Assembly: GCA_025352085.1 (NCBI GenBank) | Contig: JANXUA010000087.1 | Span: forward strand, 1-45,289 | Reading direction: 5' to 3' | Origin: Caulobacteraceae bacterium | Lineage (GTDB): Bacteria > Pseudomonadota > Alphaproteobacteria > Caulobacterales > Caulobacteraceae | Length of the DNA stretch: 45,289 bases | Shown here: positions 24,165 through 33,045 of the stretch, in pieces | Position numbering within the stretch: the first letter of the stretch is position 1 | How the letters are laid out: each line of letters begins with the position of its first letter | Notes under the pieces: model-generated | The model's input: the letters and a program-made list of their open reading frames with translations, nothing else | The model's database searches: none | What the model was told of the DNA's origin: nothing | Position numbers and translations under genes: made by a program

Positions 24165-27011
24165 ATGGCCGGACGGAACAATGGGAGGTGGGTCGCCGTT
24201 GTTGCACCGCTCGTGGCCGCGTCGGCCCTGGCCGCCGACATCACACCCACCGGTCAGGTCCTGACCCCCACTGCCGCGCCCGGCGCGATCTTCCAGCCGC
24301 TCAATCCTGGACTTCCCGGCGAGCCGGCCTTCACCGCCGGTCAGGCCGCCGCCGTCGCCCTGTCGCCAAACGGCAAGACCCTCCTCATCCTGACCAGCGG
24401 TTTCAACCGCGCGTTCGGGCCGGACGGCAAGTTCGTGGCTGATCGCTCGAACGAATATGTCTTTGTTTACGACGTCTCAGGCGCCGCGCCGGTCAAACGC
24501 CAGGTGGTCGCCGTGCCCAACACCTTTTTGGGTATCGCTTGGTCGCCGGCGGGCGACCGGTTCTTCGTCTCCGGCGGGGTGGACGATGTCGTGCGCGAAT
24601 ACGTCGGCGCCCCGGGCGCCTTTGCCGCGGGCCGGGTGTTCGCCCTGGGGCATAAGGCCGGCCTCGGCCTCGCCGCCAAACCGGAGGCGGCCGGCTTGGC
24701 CGTCAGCCCGGACGGGCGACGTCTGCTGGTCGCCAATCTGCAGAATGATTCGGTCAGCTTGATCGATCTGACAACCGAGGCCGTGACCGAACAGGATCTT
24801 CGCCCGGGCGCAATCGATCACGCCAAGGACGGCCAGCCGGGCGGTACCTTTCCCCGGGCCGTGGTCTGGACATCAAACGCCACGGCCTATGTCGCCAGCC
24901 AACGGGATCGGGAGATCATCGCCCTGACGGTCGGCACAGGATCGGCGCGGGTGGACGCGCGGATCAAGGTTGCCGGCCAGCCCAACGCTCTGCTGCGCGG
25001 CGCGCCTGGACGGCTGCTGGTCGCCCTCGACAACACCGACGCCGTCGCGGTGATCAACACCGCGGAAAACCGCGTCCTCGAAACCATCCCCACCTACGGT
25101 CCGATCGAGTGGGCCAGGAAGGGTCTTGGCGGCGCCGGGTCCAACGCCCTGGCCTTGTCGCCGGATGGCGCCACCCTGCTGGTCTCCAACGGCGGCGAGA
25201 ACGCGATCGCCGTGATGGCGCTTGACGCCGCCGCGCGCGGCCTGCGGCCCAAACGCGATCGCGACGACGATGGCGACAAGGCCGTCGGTTCGCGGGTGAT
25301 CGGCGCCATTCCCACCGGCTGGTATCCCACCGGTGTCGCTGTGCGCCCGGACGGGCGCCAGATCTACGTGGTTAACAGCAAGAGCAACACCGGGCCGGTT
25401 CCGTTGACTTGCCGCACCAACCTTGACGTCACTGACGCCAGTCAGTTCGCCTGCCAGGGCGTCAATCAATATGTCTGGCAAGTGGAGAAGGCCGGCTTCC
25501 TGACCCTGCCGCCCCCGGCGCCGGGGGCCCTGGATGGCCTGACCCGCCAGGTCGCGGTCAACAACCACGTGTTCACCGAACCTTCGGCGGTCGACGCGGC
25601 CAAGCTCGCCTTCGTCCGCGCGCACATCCATCACGTGATTTATGTGGTGAAGGAAAACCGCACCTATGATCAGGTGCTCGGCGATCTGGAAGTCGGCGAC
25701 GGCGATCCGAAGCTGGCGGTGTTTCCCAGGGCGATGACACCCAACCAGCACGCTCTGGCGAGGCAGTTTGTCGATCTGGACGCGTTTTTCGACAGCGGCG
25801 AGAGCAGCAACACCGGCTGGAACTGGACGGTCGCCGGACGTACCAATGACTTCACCGAGCGCGAGGCCCCAGTCAACTACGCCGAGCGCGGGCTGCAATA
25901 CGACCAGGAAGGCACGAATCGAAACATCAATGTCGGCTTGGCTAACGCCGCCGCGCGGCGCGCCGTCAATCCGGCTGCGCCGAGCGATCCGAACATCCTC
26001 GCCGGCGCCCGTGATGTCGCCGCGCCGGATGGGCCCGGCGGCGCGACGGGCGAAGGCTATATCTGGGATCAGGCGCTCAAGGTCGGCCTGAGCGTGCGCA
26101 ATTGGGGTTTCTATGGCGATCTGACGCTCTACAGCAAAAAGGTCGGTCCGTTGCGCACGCCCCGGGAGCGCGAGCCGTGGAAAACCGGCCTGAAGGTGTT
26201 CACGCCGGCCAAGGCCTCCCTGATGGCGATCAGCGACCCGTATTTCCGGGGTTTTGATCAGGGTTTTCCCGACTATTGGCGCGTTCAGGAATGGGCGCGG
26301 GAGTTCGACGGTTTTGTCGCCGCGGGCAGCGCGCCCAATCTCATGATGGTTCGCCTGCCGCACGATCACACTGGCGACTTCGGCGAGGGGATCGACGGGG
26401 TCAATACGGTGGAGACCGAACTGGCCGACAATGACTATGCGGTCGGCCTGCTGGTGCAGAAGGTCGCCCATAGCCCCTTCGCCAGGGACACTCTGATCGT
26501 CGTGGTTGAGGACGATGCCCAGGACGGCCCCGATCACGTCGACGCCCATCGCTCCATCGCGTTTCTGGCCGGGCCGTATGTGAAACACGCCGCCGTCGTC
26601 TCGCATCGCTACGCCACGGTCGATCTGGTGCGCACGATCGAAGCGGTGCTGGGCCTCGCGCCGATGGGCCTCAACGACGCTCTGGCCGAGCCGATGGCCG
26701 ACGTCTTTGATACGGCGAAGACCGACTGGACCTTCGACGCGATCGTGCCCAGCGTGCTGCGGACGACAAAACTCCCCTTGCCGGCGATGAACACGACGGA
26801 GACCTCCTGCCCGGTTGTCGACCGGTCCAGCGCATATTGGACCGCCGTCATGAAGGGGCAGGATTTTGGGGCCGAGGACCATCTCGACACCGCGAAGTTT
26901 AACCTCGCTCTTTGGCATGGCCTCAAGGGAGACGCCCCCTATCCCGCCGCGCGCAACGGGCGGGACCTGCGGACCGGGCGGGCGGCGTTGCTCAGCGACG
27001 CTTGTCGGTAA
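24165..27011 (+). CDS. YVTN beta-propeller / phosphoesterase fusion protein
   Basis: A 948-residue exported protein with a short signal peptide (WVAVVAPLVAASALAADI). The first 450 residues form a YVTN/YncE-type propeller, with repeats such as AVALSPNGKTLLILTSG, GLAVSPDGRRLLVANLQ, ALALSPDGATLLVSNGG and GVAVRPDGRQIYVVNSK. The second half is an alkaline-phosphatase-superfamily phosphoesterase: HHVIYVVKENRTYDQVLGD at about residue 507, RLPHDHTGDFGE, and VVEDDAQDGPDHVDAHRS, which supply metal-binding Asp and His residues. Such fusions are annotated as bifunctional YncE/alkaline phosphatase proteins; their substrates are unknown. The ATG at 24165 has AGGGG eight bases upstream. Likely periplasmic. 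Confidence 0.88.
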   Translation: MAGRNNGRWVAVVAPLVAASALAADITPTGQVLTPTAAPGAIFQPLNPGLPGEPAFTAGQAAAVALSPNGKTLLILTSGFNRAFGPDGKFVADRSNEYVFVYDVSGAAPVKRQVVAVPNTFLGIAWSPAGDRFFVSGGVDDVVREYVGAPGAFAAGRVFALGHKAGLGLAAKPEAAGLAVSPDGRRLLVANLQNDSVSLIDLTTEAVTEQDLRPGAIDHAKDGQPGGTFPRAVVWTSNATAYVASQRDREIIALTVGTGSARVDARIKVAGQPNALLRGAPGRLLVALDNTDAVAVINTAENRVLETIPTYGPIEWARKGLGGAGSNALALSPDGATLLVSNGGENAIAVMALDAAARGLRPKRDRDDDGDKAVGSRVIGAIPTGWYPTGVAVRPDGRQIYVVNSKSNTGPVPLTCRTNLDVTDASQFACQGVNQYVWQVEKAGFLTLPPPAPGALDGLTRQVAVNNHVFTEPSAVDAAKLAFVRAHIHHVIYVVKENRTYDQVLGDLEVGDGDPKLAVFPRAMTPNQHALARQFVDLDAFFDSGESSNTGWNWTVAGRTNDFTEREAPVNYAERGLQYDQEGTNRNINVGLANAAARRAVNPAAPSDPNILAGARDVAAPDGPGGATGEGYIWDQALKVGLSVRNWGFYGDLTLYSKKVGPLRTPREREPWKTGLKVFTPAKASLMAISDPYFRGFDQGFPDYWRVQEWAREFDGFVAAGSAPNLMMVRLPHDHTGDFGEGIDGVNTVETELADNDYAVGLLVQKVAHSPFARDTLIVVVEDDAQDGPDHVDAHRSIAFLAGPYVKHAAVVSHRYATVDLVRTIEAVLGLAPMGLNDALAEPMADVFDTAKTDWTFDAIVPSVLRTTKLPLPAMNTTETSCPVVDRSSAYWTAVMKGQDFGAEDHLDTAKFNLALWHGLKGDAPYPAARNGRDLRTGRAALLSDACR

Positions 27012-27020
27012 CGATTGCGG

Positions 27021-27755
27021 TCAGATCTCCGCCAACGCCGCGCCGATTTCCACGTGCAGCACCAGATCGGCGAAGATGTCCTGGTCGGTGGGCTCGCGGT
27101 TGACGATGATGAGCCTGGCGCCGTTGCGCTTGGCCTGCAGGGGAAACGCCGCCGCCGGAAACACCACCAGGGACGAGCCGAGGACGATAAATAGATCGCA
27201 GGCGAGCGTTGCCGCCTGAGCGCGCTCCATCGGCGAGGCCGGCATGGGTTGGCCGAACGAAATTGTGGCCGTTTTGATCAAGCCGCCGCACGCTTCGCAG
27301 GTCGGGATCACGCCATGATCGACGAACGGCGCGCGCAGCTCTTCCAGTTCGCGCCGGACGCCGCACGCGAGGCAGATCGCGTAAGAGGCATTGCCGTGCA
27401 GTTCGATCACCTGGTCGTCCGGCACGCCGGACGCCTGGTGAAGATTGTCGACATTCTGGGTGATCACCGCGCTGACCTTGCCGTCGGCGACCAAGCGGGC
27501 GATGGCGCGGTGACCGTCGTTGGGCGCCGCGCCGACCCACCCGGCGGCGCCGGAAAAGACCCGAGTCCATGCCTCGCGACGCATCGCTTCGTGGGCGACA
27601 AAGTCCGGGAAATAGATCGGCTTCATCCGACTCCAGACGCCGCCGGGACTGCGAAAGTCGGGAATGCCCGATTCGGTCGACATGCCCGCGCCGGTGAAGA
27701 CGACCACCTTGGCCGCCTCGACGATCATGGCCGCCAGGGGCGACACGCCGGGCAC
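27021..27755 (-). CDS. Sir2-type NAD-dependent protein deacylase
   Basis: A 244-residue sirtuin that removes acyl groups from lysines using NAD. The sequence shows FTGAGMSTESGIPDFRSPGG (20-39), TQNVDNLHQ (99-107), catalytic H120 in ELHGN, a zinc site C128-x2-C131 and C153-x2-C156, then GSSLVVFPAA and IIVNREPT. A GTG at 27755 begins three bases after the OPT transporter stop; an in-frame ATG at 27728 would remove nine residues. The frame stays open upstream, but that part is antisense within the transporter gene. Co-transcription with the transporter is likely. The function of the pairing is not known. Confidence 0.9.
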   Translation of the reverse strand: MPGVSPLAAMIVEAAKVVVFTGAGMSTESGIPDFRSPGGVWSRMKPIYFPDFVAHEAMRREAWTRVFSGAAGWVGAAPNDGHRAIARLVADGKVSAVITQNVDNLHQASGVPDDQVIELHGNASYAICLACGVRRELEELRAPFVDHGVIPTCEACGGLIKTATISFGQPMPASPMERAQAATLACDLFIVLGSSLVVFPAAAFPLQAKRNGARLIIVNREPTDQDIFADLVLHVEIGAALAEI

Positions 27756-27757
27756 CG

Positions 27758-30073
27758 CTAGCCGGCGGGCTTGGCCGCTTTTCCGGCCAGATAAAGCCCC
27801 GCAATCAGAGCGGCGAACGGCAAAAGCGCGAGGACGTCGGACCACGGGCCGTTGAAGAACGGATTGCTCGCCGTCATCACGTCGGTGACCTTTTGATTGA
27901 AGTCGGTCAGGGCGCCGGCCATGAAGGCGATACCGATGCCGGCGATCGCTCCGCCGGCGATATAGCCAGAAGCCACCAGAACGCCCGGGCTCTTGTCGGT
28001 CTCGGCGATAAGTTCGGCTTCGGTCAGGTTGGCGTGCGCCAATCGACCTTTCAGGCGCCTGTCGACCAGCCAGCGGACCGCCCCGCCGATGAAGATCGGG
28101 CTGGACGACGAGATCGGCAGATAGACGCCAACCGCGAAGGCGAGGGAGGGGATGCCGCACATCTCTAGCACGATGGCGATCATGCCGCCCAGAATGACCA
28201 GTGTCCACGGCAGATGCTGATTCAAAATACCCTTGATGATGTAGCTCATCAGCGTCGCTTTGGGCGCGGCGAACTTGTTGACCGTGGTGCCGTCGGGCCG
28301 AATGCGGTGGGTTCCGTTGATGCCCGGGTCCACCAGATAGATCGGCGCGCCGGCCGCGTTGACCAGATAGCGCCCGGCGGGTCCGCCGATCGCGTCGGTT
28401 TTCTGCCAGGCGCGGTAGACGGCCGTATCGCCCTTGCCCTGCGGCCCTTTGACGTGCTCGGCCGGCAAGGTCGCAACCGTCGCGGCGGGAACCGTCCACG
28501 TCGCCGGCAGCGTCTTGTCGCCGCTGATCTTGGCGGCGTGGACGCCGACGGGCACGTACACCGTTGAGGCGTCGTTCAGCGCGAGCAGGATGGGGCCGAG
28601 CGCCAGGGCCGAGGCCAGGGCGCCGGCCAGAATGGCGAGCTGTTGGGCGCGCGGCGTCGAACCGATCAGGAATCCGGTTTTGAGGTCCTGAGACGTGGTG
28701 CCGCCGTTGGACGCGGCGATGCACACGATCCCGCCGACCGATAGCGCGGTGACATAGTAGGTCGGTCCAGTCCAGCCGAGGGCGAGAAAGATCAGGCAGG
28801 TGAGCAGCAGCGTCGCCACGGTCATACCCGAGATAGGGTTGGACGACGAGCCGATCTCGCCGGTCAGGCGCGAGGAGACGGTCACGAACAGAAAGCCGAA
28901 CACCAGGATCAGCAAGGCGCCCAGAATGCCTACGTTGAGATAGGCGTGCGCCAGAAGGATTCCGGCGATCAGGGCGATCATGCCGATGCCGACAGTTTTG
29001 GGAGAAAGGTCCAGGTCGGTGCGCACGGTCGCGGCCCGCGCGCCCGCTTTAGCGCGTTCAGCCCGCCAATCGGCCACGCCGCCGTGCAGGCCGCGCCAGA
29101 TCATCGGCAGGGCGCGGAACACGCTGATGATCCCGCCCAGCGCCACCGCGCCAGCGCCGATGTAGAGGATATAAGCGCCGCGGATATCGTCCGGCGCCAT
29201 CTGGCTGATCGGCATGGTTCCCGGCTCGATCAACCCGGGCGACCCGCCGCCGAAAAAGCGTATGGCGGGAATGAGGACGAGATAGGCCAGGAACCCGCCG
29301 GCAGCCATGGTCGAGGCGATCTTCGGTCCGATAATATAGCCGACGCCCAGCAATTCCGGCGAAATCTCCGCCGAGACCGAACCGGCGGCGAGGGGCGCGC
29401 TGAACACCTTCTCCGGCGTATCTTTCCAGAGTTTAAAAGCCTCCATGCCCAGTTTGTAGACCACTCCGGCGCCGAAACCGGCGAAGATGGGCCCCGCGCC
29501 GGATTTTGTTGCTTCACCGTGGGAGGTCGCATCGGTGGCGTCTCGCCCCATAGCCCGCTCTTCCGCCGTCGCGCCGGCCTTCAACACCTCCGCGCAGGCC
29601 GTGCCCTCGGGATATTTGAGCACGCCGTGCTGTTGAACGATCAGGGCCCGGCGCAGCGGGATCATCATCAATATGCCGAGCAGCCCGCCCAGAATGGCCA
29701 CCAGCATCACCCGGGTGATCTCAAGATCGAATCCTAGAATCATGATCGCCGGCATGGTGACGCCGATACCAAAAGCGATGGATTCCCCGGCCGATCCGGC
29801 CGTCTGGACGATGTTGTGCTCCAGCACCGTCGCCGAACGCAGACCGACGCGTCCCAGCACTCGAAACAGAGTGAGCGAGATCACCGCTACCGGGATCGAG
29901 GCGCTGACCGTCAGACCGACCTTCAACACCAGATACAGCGAAGACGCCCCGAACACGACGCCCAGCAGAACCCCGACGATCAGAGGCGTAACGGTGAGTT
30001 CTCTTAAATTTGCCGATGCAGGAATCAGCGGACGAAAGGCCGGCGCGGCGGCGGGTCGGTCAATGGCTGTCAC
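27758..30073 (-). CDS. OPT-family oligopeptide transporter
   Basis: A 771-residue inner-membrane transporter with around fifteen hydrophobic helices. The OPT signature is clear: an N-terminal half with [20 protein letters not shown] and [16 protein letters not shown], then [14 protein letters not shown], a later [20 protein letters not shown], and a [22 protein letters not shown] loop. Family members import small peptides or metal chelates by proton symport. About 85 hydrophilic residues between helices (roughly 545-630) form an unusually long, apparently periplasmic loop, making the protein longer than the usual 650-700. It is followed by a sirtuin gene three bases away. Confidence 0.9.
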   Translation of the reverse strand: MTAIDRPAAAPAFRPLIPASANLRELTVTPLIVGVLLGVVFGASSLYLVLKVGLTVSASIPVAVISLTLFRVLGRVGLRSATVLEHNIVQTAGSAGESIAFGIGVTMPAIMILGFDLEITRVMLVAILGGLLGILMMIPLRRALIVQQHGVLKYPEGTACAEVLKAGATAEERAMGRDATDATSHGEATKSGAGPIFAGFGAGVVYKLGMEAFKLWKDTPEKVFSAPLAAGSVSAEISPELLGVGYIIGPKIASTMAAGGFLAYLVLIPAIRFFGGGSPGLIEPGTMPISQMAPDDIRGAYILYIGAGAVALGGIISVFRALPMIWRGLHGGVADWRAERAKAGARAATVRTDLDLSPKTVGIGMIALIAGILLAHAYLNVGILGALLILVFGFLFVTVSSRLTGEIGSSSNPISGMTVATLLLTCLIFLALGWTGPTYYVTALSVGGIVCIAASNGGTTSQDLKTGFLIGSTPRAQQLAILAGALASALALGPILLALNDASTVYVPVGVHAAKISGDKTLPATWTVPAATVATLPAEHVKGPQGKGDTAVYRAWQKTDAIGGPAGRYLVNAAGAPIYLVDPGINGTHRIRPDGTTVNKFAAPKATLMSYIIKGILNQHLPWTLVILGGMIAIVLEMCGIPSLAFAVGVYLPISSSSPIFIGGAVRWLVDRRLKGRLAHANLTEAELIAETDKSPGVLVASGYIAGGAIAGIGIAFMAGALTDFNQKVTDVMTASNPFFNGPWSDVLALLPFAALIAGLYLAGKAAKPAG

Positions 30074-30188
30074 GTCGCCTCATACCCCTCAGGTTTCGCG
30101 CAATTGAGCACAATCAGGGGGGTGGAGAAAGTGCCTCCGTGTTTGCTTGCGTAATGTACCGCGCAGGGCGCCTGTTTGCCGGCCTGAG

Positions 30189-30869
30189 CTAAAAGACTGT
30201 AACGGCGGTGGCCCGGTAGCGGGCGGGAAATATCGCCTTCAGCGCCGCCACCTTGGGTAGATCATAGGTGGCGATATAGGATTGCTCGGGATGGAGGGTC
30301 AGATAGTCCTGATGATAGGCTTCGGCCTTGAAGAAGCCCGTGAACGGATCGACGCGGGTGACGATGGGCTTGCCGAACGCCTTTGCGGCGTTGAGCTGGG
30401 CGATATAACGCAGGGCGACCGTCTTCTGCGCCGGGTTCATGTAGAAAATCTCGCCGCGATATTGCGGCCCGTCATCGGGAAACTGGTGGTCGAGTTGGGT
30501 GGGATCGGTGGCGACGGCGAAATAGATCCGCAGAATCTCACCATAGGTGATCTGCTTGGGATCAAACACGATTTGCACAGATTCGGCGTGGCCGGTGGCG
30601 CCCGTCCCGACCAACTCATAATGGGCGGTCAGCGCCTTGCCGCCGGCATAGCCGGAGATGGCGCGTTTCACCCCACGCACATGCTCGAACACGCCCTGGA
30701 CGCCCCAGAAACATCCACCCGAGAGAACTGCGGTCTGCAGGCCGCCTTGCCCGATCGGAACGTCCAGAACGGGGGCGGGGAGGGGGACGGCGCCGGTCGC
30801 CCCGCCGGCCAACGCGAGCGAGAGCGCCGCGGCGCCGACGAGGGCGATCAGGGGTGGGGCAATCTTCAT
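30189..30869 (-). CDS. msrA: Exported peptide-methionine (S)-S-oxide reductase
   Basis: A 226-residue MsrA that repairs methionine-S-sulfoxide in proteins. The N-terminus is a signal peptide (LIALVGAAALSLALAGGATG), so the enzyme acts in the periplasm. The catalytic cysteine is C53 in GGCFWGVQG, and GHAESVQIVFDP and LDHQFPDDGPQYRG are also typical. No other cysteine exists in the mature chain, so the usual resolving cysteine is absent and regeneration must use another thiol. The ATG at 30869 begins the signal peptide; the frame further upstream lies in the promoter. It is divergent from an ECF sigma gene and carries that sigma's promoter motif. Confidence 0.93.
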   Translation of the reverse strand: MKIAPPLIALVGAAALSLALAGGATGAVPLPAPVLDVPIGQGGLQTAVLSGGCFWGVQGVFEHVRGVKRAISGYAGGKALTAHYELVGTGATGHAESVQIVFDPKQITYGEILRIYFAVATDPTQLDHQFPDDGPQYRGEIFYMNPAQKTVALRYIAQLNAAKAFGKPIVTRVDPFTGFFKAEAYHQDYLTLHPEQSYIATYDLPKVAALKAIFPARYRATAVTVF

Positions 30870-30897
30870 GGCGGCGCCTCGAATGTGGATCAAGCTA

Positions 30898-30912
30898 CGG
30901 GAACGTTTCCCG
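30898..30912. repeat. Short inverted repeat in the msrA leader
   Basis: CGGGAA (30898-30903) and TTCCCG (30907-30912) flank CGT. On the minus strand it lies just after the predicted msrA -10 box, so it would sit at or after the transcription start. It could be a second operator; weak evidence. Confidence 0.35.
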
Positions 30913-30923
30913 CATATACCCTC

Positions 30924-30949
30924 TTCGCTGGGACGTGCGTCCCGGTTAC
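30924..30949 (-). promoter_or_regulatory. Predicted ECF (sigma-F-type) promoter of msrA
   Basis: On the minus strand GTAACC (30949-30944) is followed after exactly 16 bases by CGAA (30927-30924). This is the -35/-10 pair reported for Caulobacter sigma-F (ECF16-like) promoters, as I recall it. The 16-base spacer contains a GGGACG/CGTCCC palindrome (30930-30943). The msrA start lies 55 bases downstream. Confidence 0.75.
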
Positions 30950-30967
30950 GCATTGGCGCGAAGCGGT

Positions 30968-30993
30968 GTAACTCTTATACCCCGGCGCACGAA
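30968..30993 (+). promoter_or_regulatory. Predicted autoregulatory promoter of the ECF sigma operon
   Basis: GTAACT (30968-30973) is followed after exactly 16 bases by CGAA (30990-30993), the same spacing and near-identical boxes as the msrA promoter on the other strand. Transcription would start near 31000. That leaves only about nine bases before the GTG at 31009, which favours either a nearly leaderless message or the ATG at 31042. Confidence 0.72.
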
Positions 30994-31008
30994 CATTGGA
31001 TTAGTCGC

Positions 31009-31551
31009 GTGACAGGCGTTGAACCTCGGCTGAAGGCGCTGATGCTGCGTGGCCTTGACGGCGACCGGGCGGCCTACGGTGAGCTGCTGGGTCTTTTGAC
31101 GCCGTTTCTGCGCGGGCATTTCCGCAAGCGCCTGGGTCCCGGCGCCGCCGACGCGGAGGATCTGGTGCAGGAGACCCTGTTGGCTATCCATTTGAAACGG
31201 GACACCTATGATCGCGGGCAGCCGGTTTCGCCGTGGATCTACGGGATCGCCCGTTACAAACTCCTCGACCATTTCCGACGCGTTGGCGCGCGGCGCGCCG
31301 TCCCGCTTGAGGACGCCGGCGCGCTGTTCGCCGTCGAGACCGCCGACGAAGGCGTCGCCCTTCGGGATGTCTCGCGTCTGCTGTCCAAACTTACGGGCCG
31401 GCAGGCCCAGCTGGTGCGCGACGTCAAACTGGCCGGGTTGAGCATGGAGGAGACCGCCGCGCGTCACGACATGTCGACGACCGCGGTCAAAGTGGCCGTT
31501 CACCGGAGCATGCAACGCCTGATGCGGGAGGTCGGCGATGAACACCGCTGA
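31009..31551 (+). CDS. ECF sigma factor, sigma-F/EcfF-like (ECF16 type)
   Basis: A 180-residue ECF sigma factor. Region 2 shows GRKRL-like HFRKRLG, DAEDLVQETLLAIHLKRDTY and PVSPWIYGIARYKLLDHFRR; region 4 shows LTGRQAQLVRDVKLAGLSME and TAVKVAVHRSMQRLMRE. It is coupled by a 14-base overlap to a DUF1109 membrane protein. This is the sigma-F/NrsF arrangement of Caulobacter and the EcfF/OsrA pair of Bradyrhizobium (reported, from memory, to control methionine sulfoxide reductase genes under oxidant stress). The GTG at 31009 keeps the conserved LKALML segment. The ATG at 31042 has a better ribosome site (AAGG, five bases) but shortens the chain by 11 residues. Confidence 0.92.
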   Translation: MTGVEPRLKALMLRGLDGDRAAYGELLGLLTPFLRGHFRKRLGPGAADAEDLVQETLLAIHLKRDTYDRGQPVSPWIYGIARYKLLDHFRRVGARRAVPLEDAGALFAVETADEGVALRDVSRLLSKLTGRQAQLVRDVKLAGLSMEETAARHDMSTTAVKVAVHRSMQRLMREVGDEHR

Positions 31552-32176
31552 TCTGATTGCGGCCCTGGCGGGGCAGGAGGCGCCGATTCAGCCACGCCGG
31601 GTCGGGCGGAATCTGATGATCGCGGCACTGTTCGGCGCGTGTATCGCCGCGATCATCCTTGTGGTCTGGCTTGGAGTGAGACCGCTGGCAGACGCCATTC
31701 AGACGCGTATGTTCTGGATGAAAGGGAGCTATAGCCTGTGGCTTGCCGTGGCCGGGGGATTTTGGGTCGCGCGGATGGCGAGACCGGGCGGGCTGCCCGG
31801 CTCTGCGCCCCTGATCGCCGGCGCGGCGGTGATCGCCATGATCGCCATGGGCGCGGTTGACCTGGCGCGAACGGCGAGCCCCGATCTGATCCGCGAATGG
31901 CTGGGCAGCACCTGGACTGTGTGTCCCTGGCGAATTTTGGCCTTGGCCTCGCCGGTCTACCTCGCGGTGGCGTGGATGCTGCGCCGGCTCGCGCCAACGC
32001 GGCTGGGCTGGGCCGGCGTCGCCGCCGGACTTCTTGCTGGCGGCGTCGGAGCGACGGTCTACGGCTTTTATTGCCAGGAAAACACCGCCGCTTTCGTCGC
32101 GACATGGTACACTCTGGGCATAGCTGTTTGCGCGGTGGTCGGCGGACTGGTGGGGCCGCGCCTGCTGCGCTGGTGA
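31538..32176 (+). CDS. nrsF: NrsF/OsrA-like membrane anti-sigma factor (DUF1109)
   Basis: A 212-residue inner-membrane protein with six predicted helices and a short cytoplasmic N-terminus (TADLIAALAGQEAPIQPRRV). The six-helix pattern, VCPW segment and CQENTAAF near the end match DUF1109. Members (NrsF, OsrA) hold an ECF sigma factor inactive and release it on oxidative or metal stress; two conserved cysteines are implicated. Candidates here are the cysteines at about residues 129 (VCPW) and 181 (YCQEN). It overlaps the sigma gene by 14 bases, ensuring equal synthesis. Confidence 0.9.
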   Translation: MNTADLIAALAGQEAPIQPRRVGRNLMIAALFGACIAAIILVVWLGVRPLADAIQTRMFWMKGSYSLWLAVAGGFWVARMARPGGLPGSAPLIAGAAVIAMIAMGAVDLARTASPDLIREWLGSTWTVCPWRILALASPVYLAVAWMLRRLAPTRLGWAGVAAGLLAGGVGATVYGFYCQENTAAFVATWYTLGIAVCAVVGGLVGPRLLRW

Positions 32177-32190
32177 GAAAGGCTCACGAC

Positions 32191-33045
32191 ATGAATCCGA
32201 TCACGCTTTTTGCGACCCTGGTGCTCGTGCTCGCCGCCGGCGCCGCATCGCGGCTGATCAGTCCCCTGGCGGGCGCGCCGTTCATCCTGGCGGCCGTCGT
32301 CGTCGCCACCTCGCTCAAGCTCGCAAATACCTGGCAGAAATTCGTGGTTCTCCGCGCGGGCAAGCTTCAAGGCGTGAAGGGGCCGGGGTTGTTCTTCATC
32401 CTGCCTGTGCTCGATACCGTGGTGGCGGTCATCGACGAGCGCATCCAGACCACCGCTTTCAACGCTGAACAAGCCCTGACGCGCGACACCGTGCCGGTCA
32501 ATGTCGACGCCATCATCTTTTGGAAGGTGCACGACGCGCGCGCCGCCGCTCTGGAAATCACCGACTATCGCACCGCGATCGATCGGATCGCCCAGACCTC
32601 CCTGCGCGAAATGATCGGCGCATCCATGCTGTCGGCCCTGCTCTCGGAGCTGAAATCAGCTGACGAGCGTCTGCGCAATGAAATCGGCCGTAAGACGGAA
32701 GCGTGGGGCGTTTCAGTAAGCGCCGTCGAGATCAGAGACGTCTCCATTCCCGAAGCCTTGCAGGACGCCATGTCCCGCGAGGCGCAGGCCGAACGCGAAA
32801 AACAGGCGCGGATCATTCTGGGGTCCGCGGAAGTGGCCGTCGCCAATCAGTTCGTCGAGGCCGCGCGATCTTACGCCGACAATCCCGCCGCCCTGCAATT
32901 GCGCGCCATGAACATCATCTATGAAACCACCAAAGAGCGCGGCGCCACCATTCTTATGCCGACCAGCATGGTCGACGCGATGAGCCCCGCCGTGGCGATG
33001 GCGGTCGCCGCCAATCCGCCCACCGGCAAGAAGGGCGCCGCTTGA
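32191..33045 (+). CDS. SPFH/band 7 (slipin-like) membrane protein
   Basis: A 284-residue stomatin/slipin-type protein. An N-terminal double hydrophobic segment (LFATLVLVLAAGAASRLI, then FILAAVVVATSLKLA) anchors it. The SPFH domain follows, with QKFVVLRAGKLQGVKGPGLFFILPVLDTV and RDTVPVNVDAIIFWKVHD. A charged helix (ALQDAMSREAQAEREKQARI) gives oligomerisation. Such proteins scaffold membrane microdomains and often respond to envelope stress. It starts 14 bases after nrsF and so probably lies in the sigma-F operon. AAAGG sits eight bases before the ATG. Confidence 0.9.
   Translation: MNPITLFATLVLVLAAGAASRLISPLAGAPFILAAVVVATSLKLANTWQKFVVLRAGKLQGVKGPGLFFILPVLDTVVAVIDERIQTTAFNAEQALTRDTVPVNVDAIIFWKVHDARAAALEITDYRTAIDRIAQTSLREMIGASMLSALLSELKSADERLRNEIGRKTEAWGVSVSAVEIRDVSIPEALQDAMSREAQAEREKQARIILGSAEVAVANQFVEAARSYADNPAALQLRAMNIIYETTKERGATILMPTSMVDAMSPAVAMAVAANPPTGKKGAA

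Noticed and set aside
24873-26918. Minus-strand open frame of about 680 codons inside the propeller/phosphoesterase gene
   Set aside because: Arginine- and glycine-rich composition with no domain; a codon-bias artefact of the real gene on the plus strand.
27756-28724. Upstream in-frame extension of the Sir2 gene
   Set aside because: The extension is antisense-free but out of frame with the OPT transporter on the same strand, and its composition is arginine-rich noise; the sirtuin fold begins after 27755.
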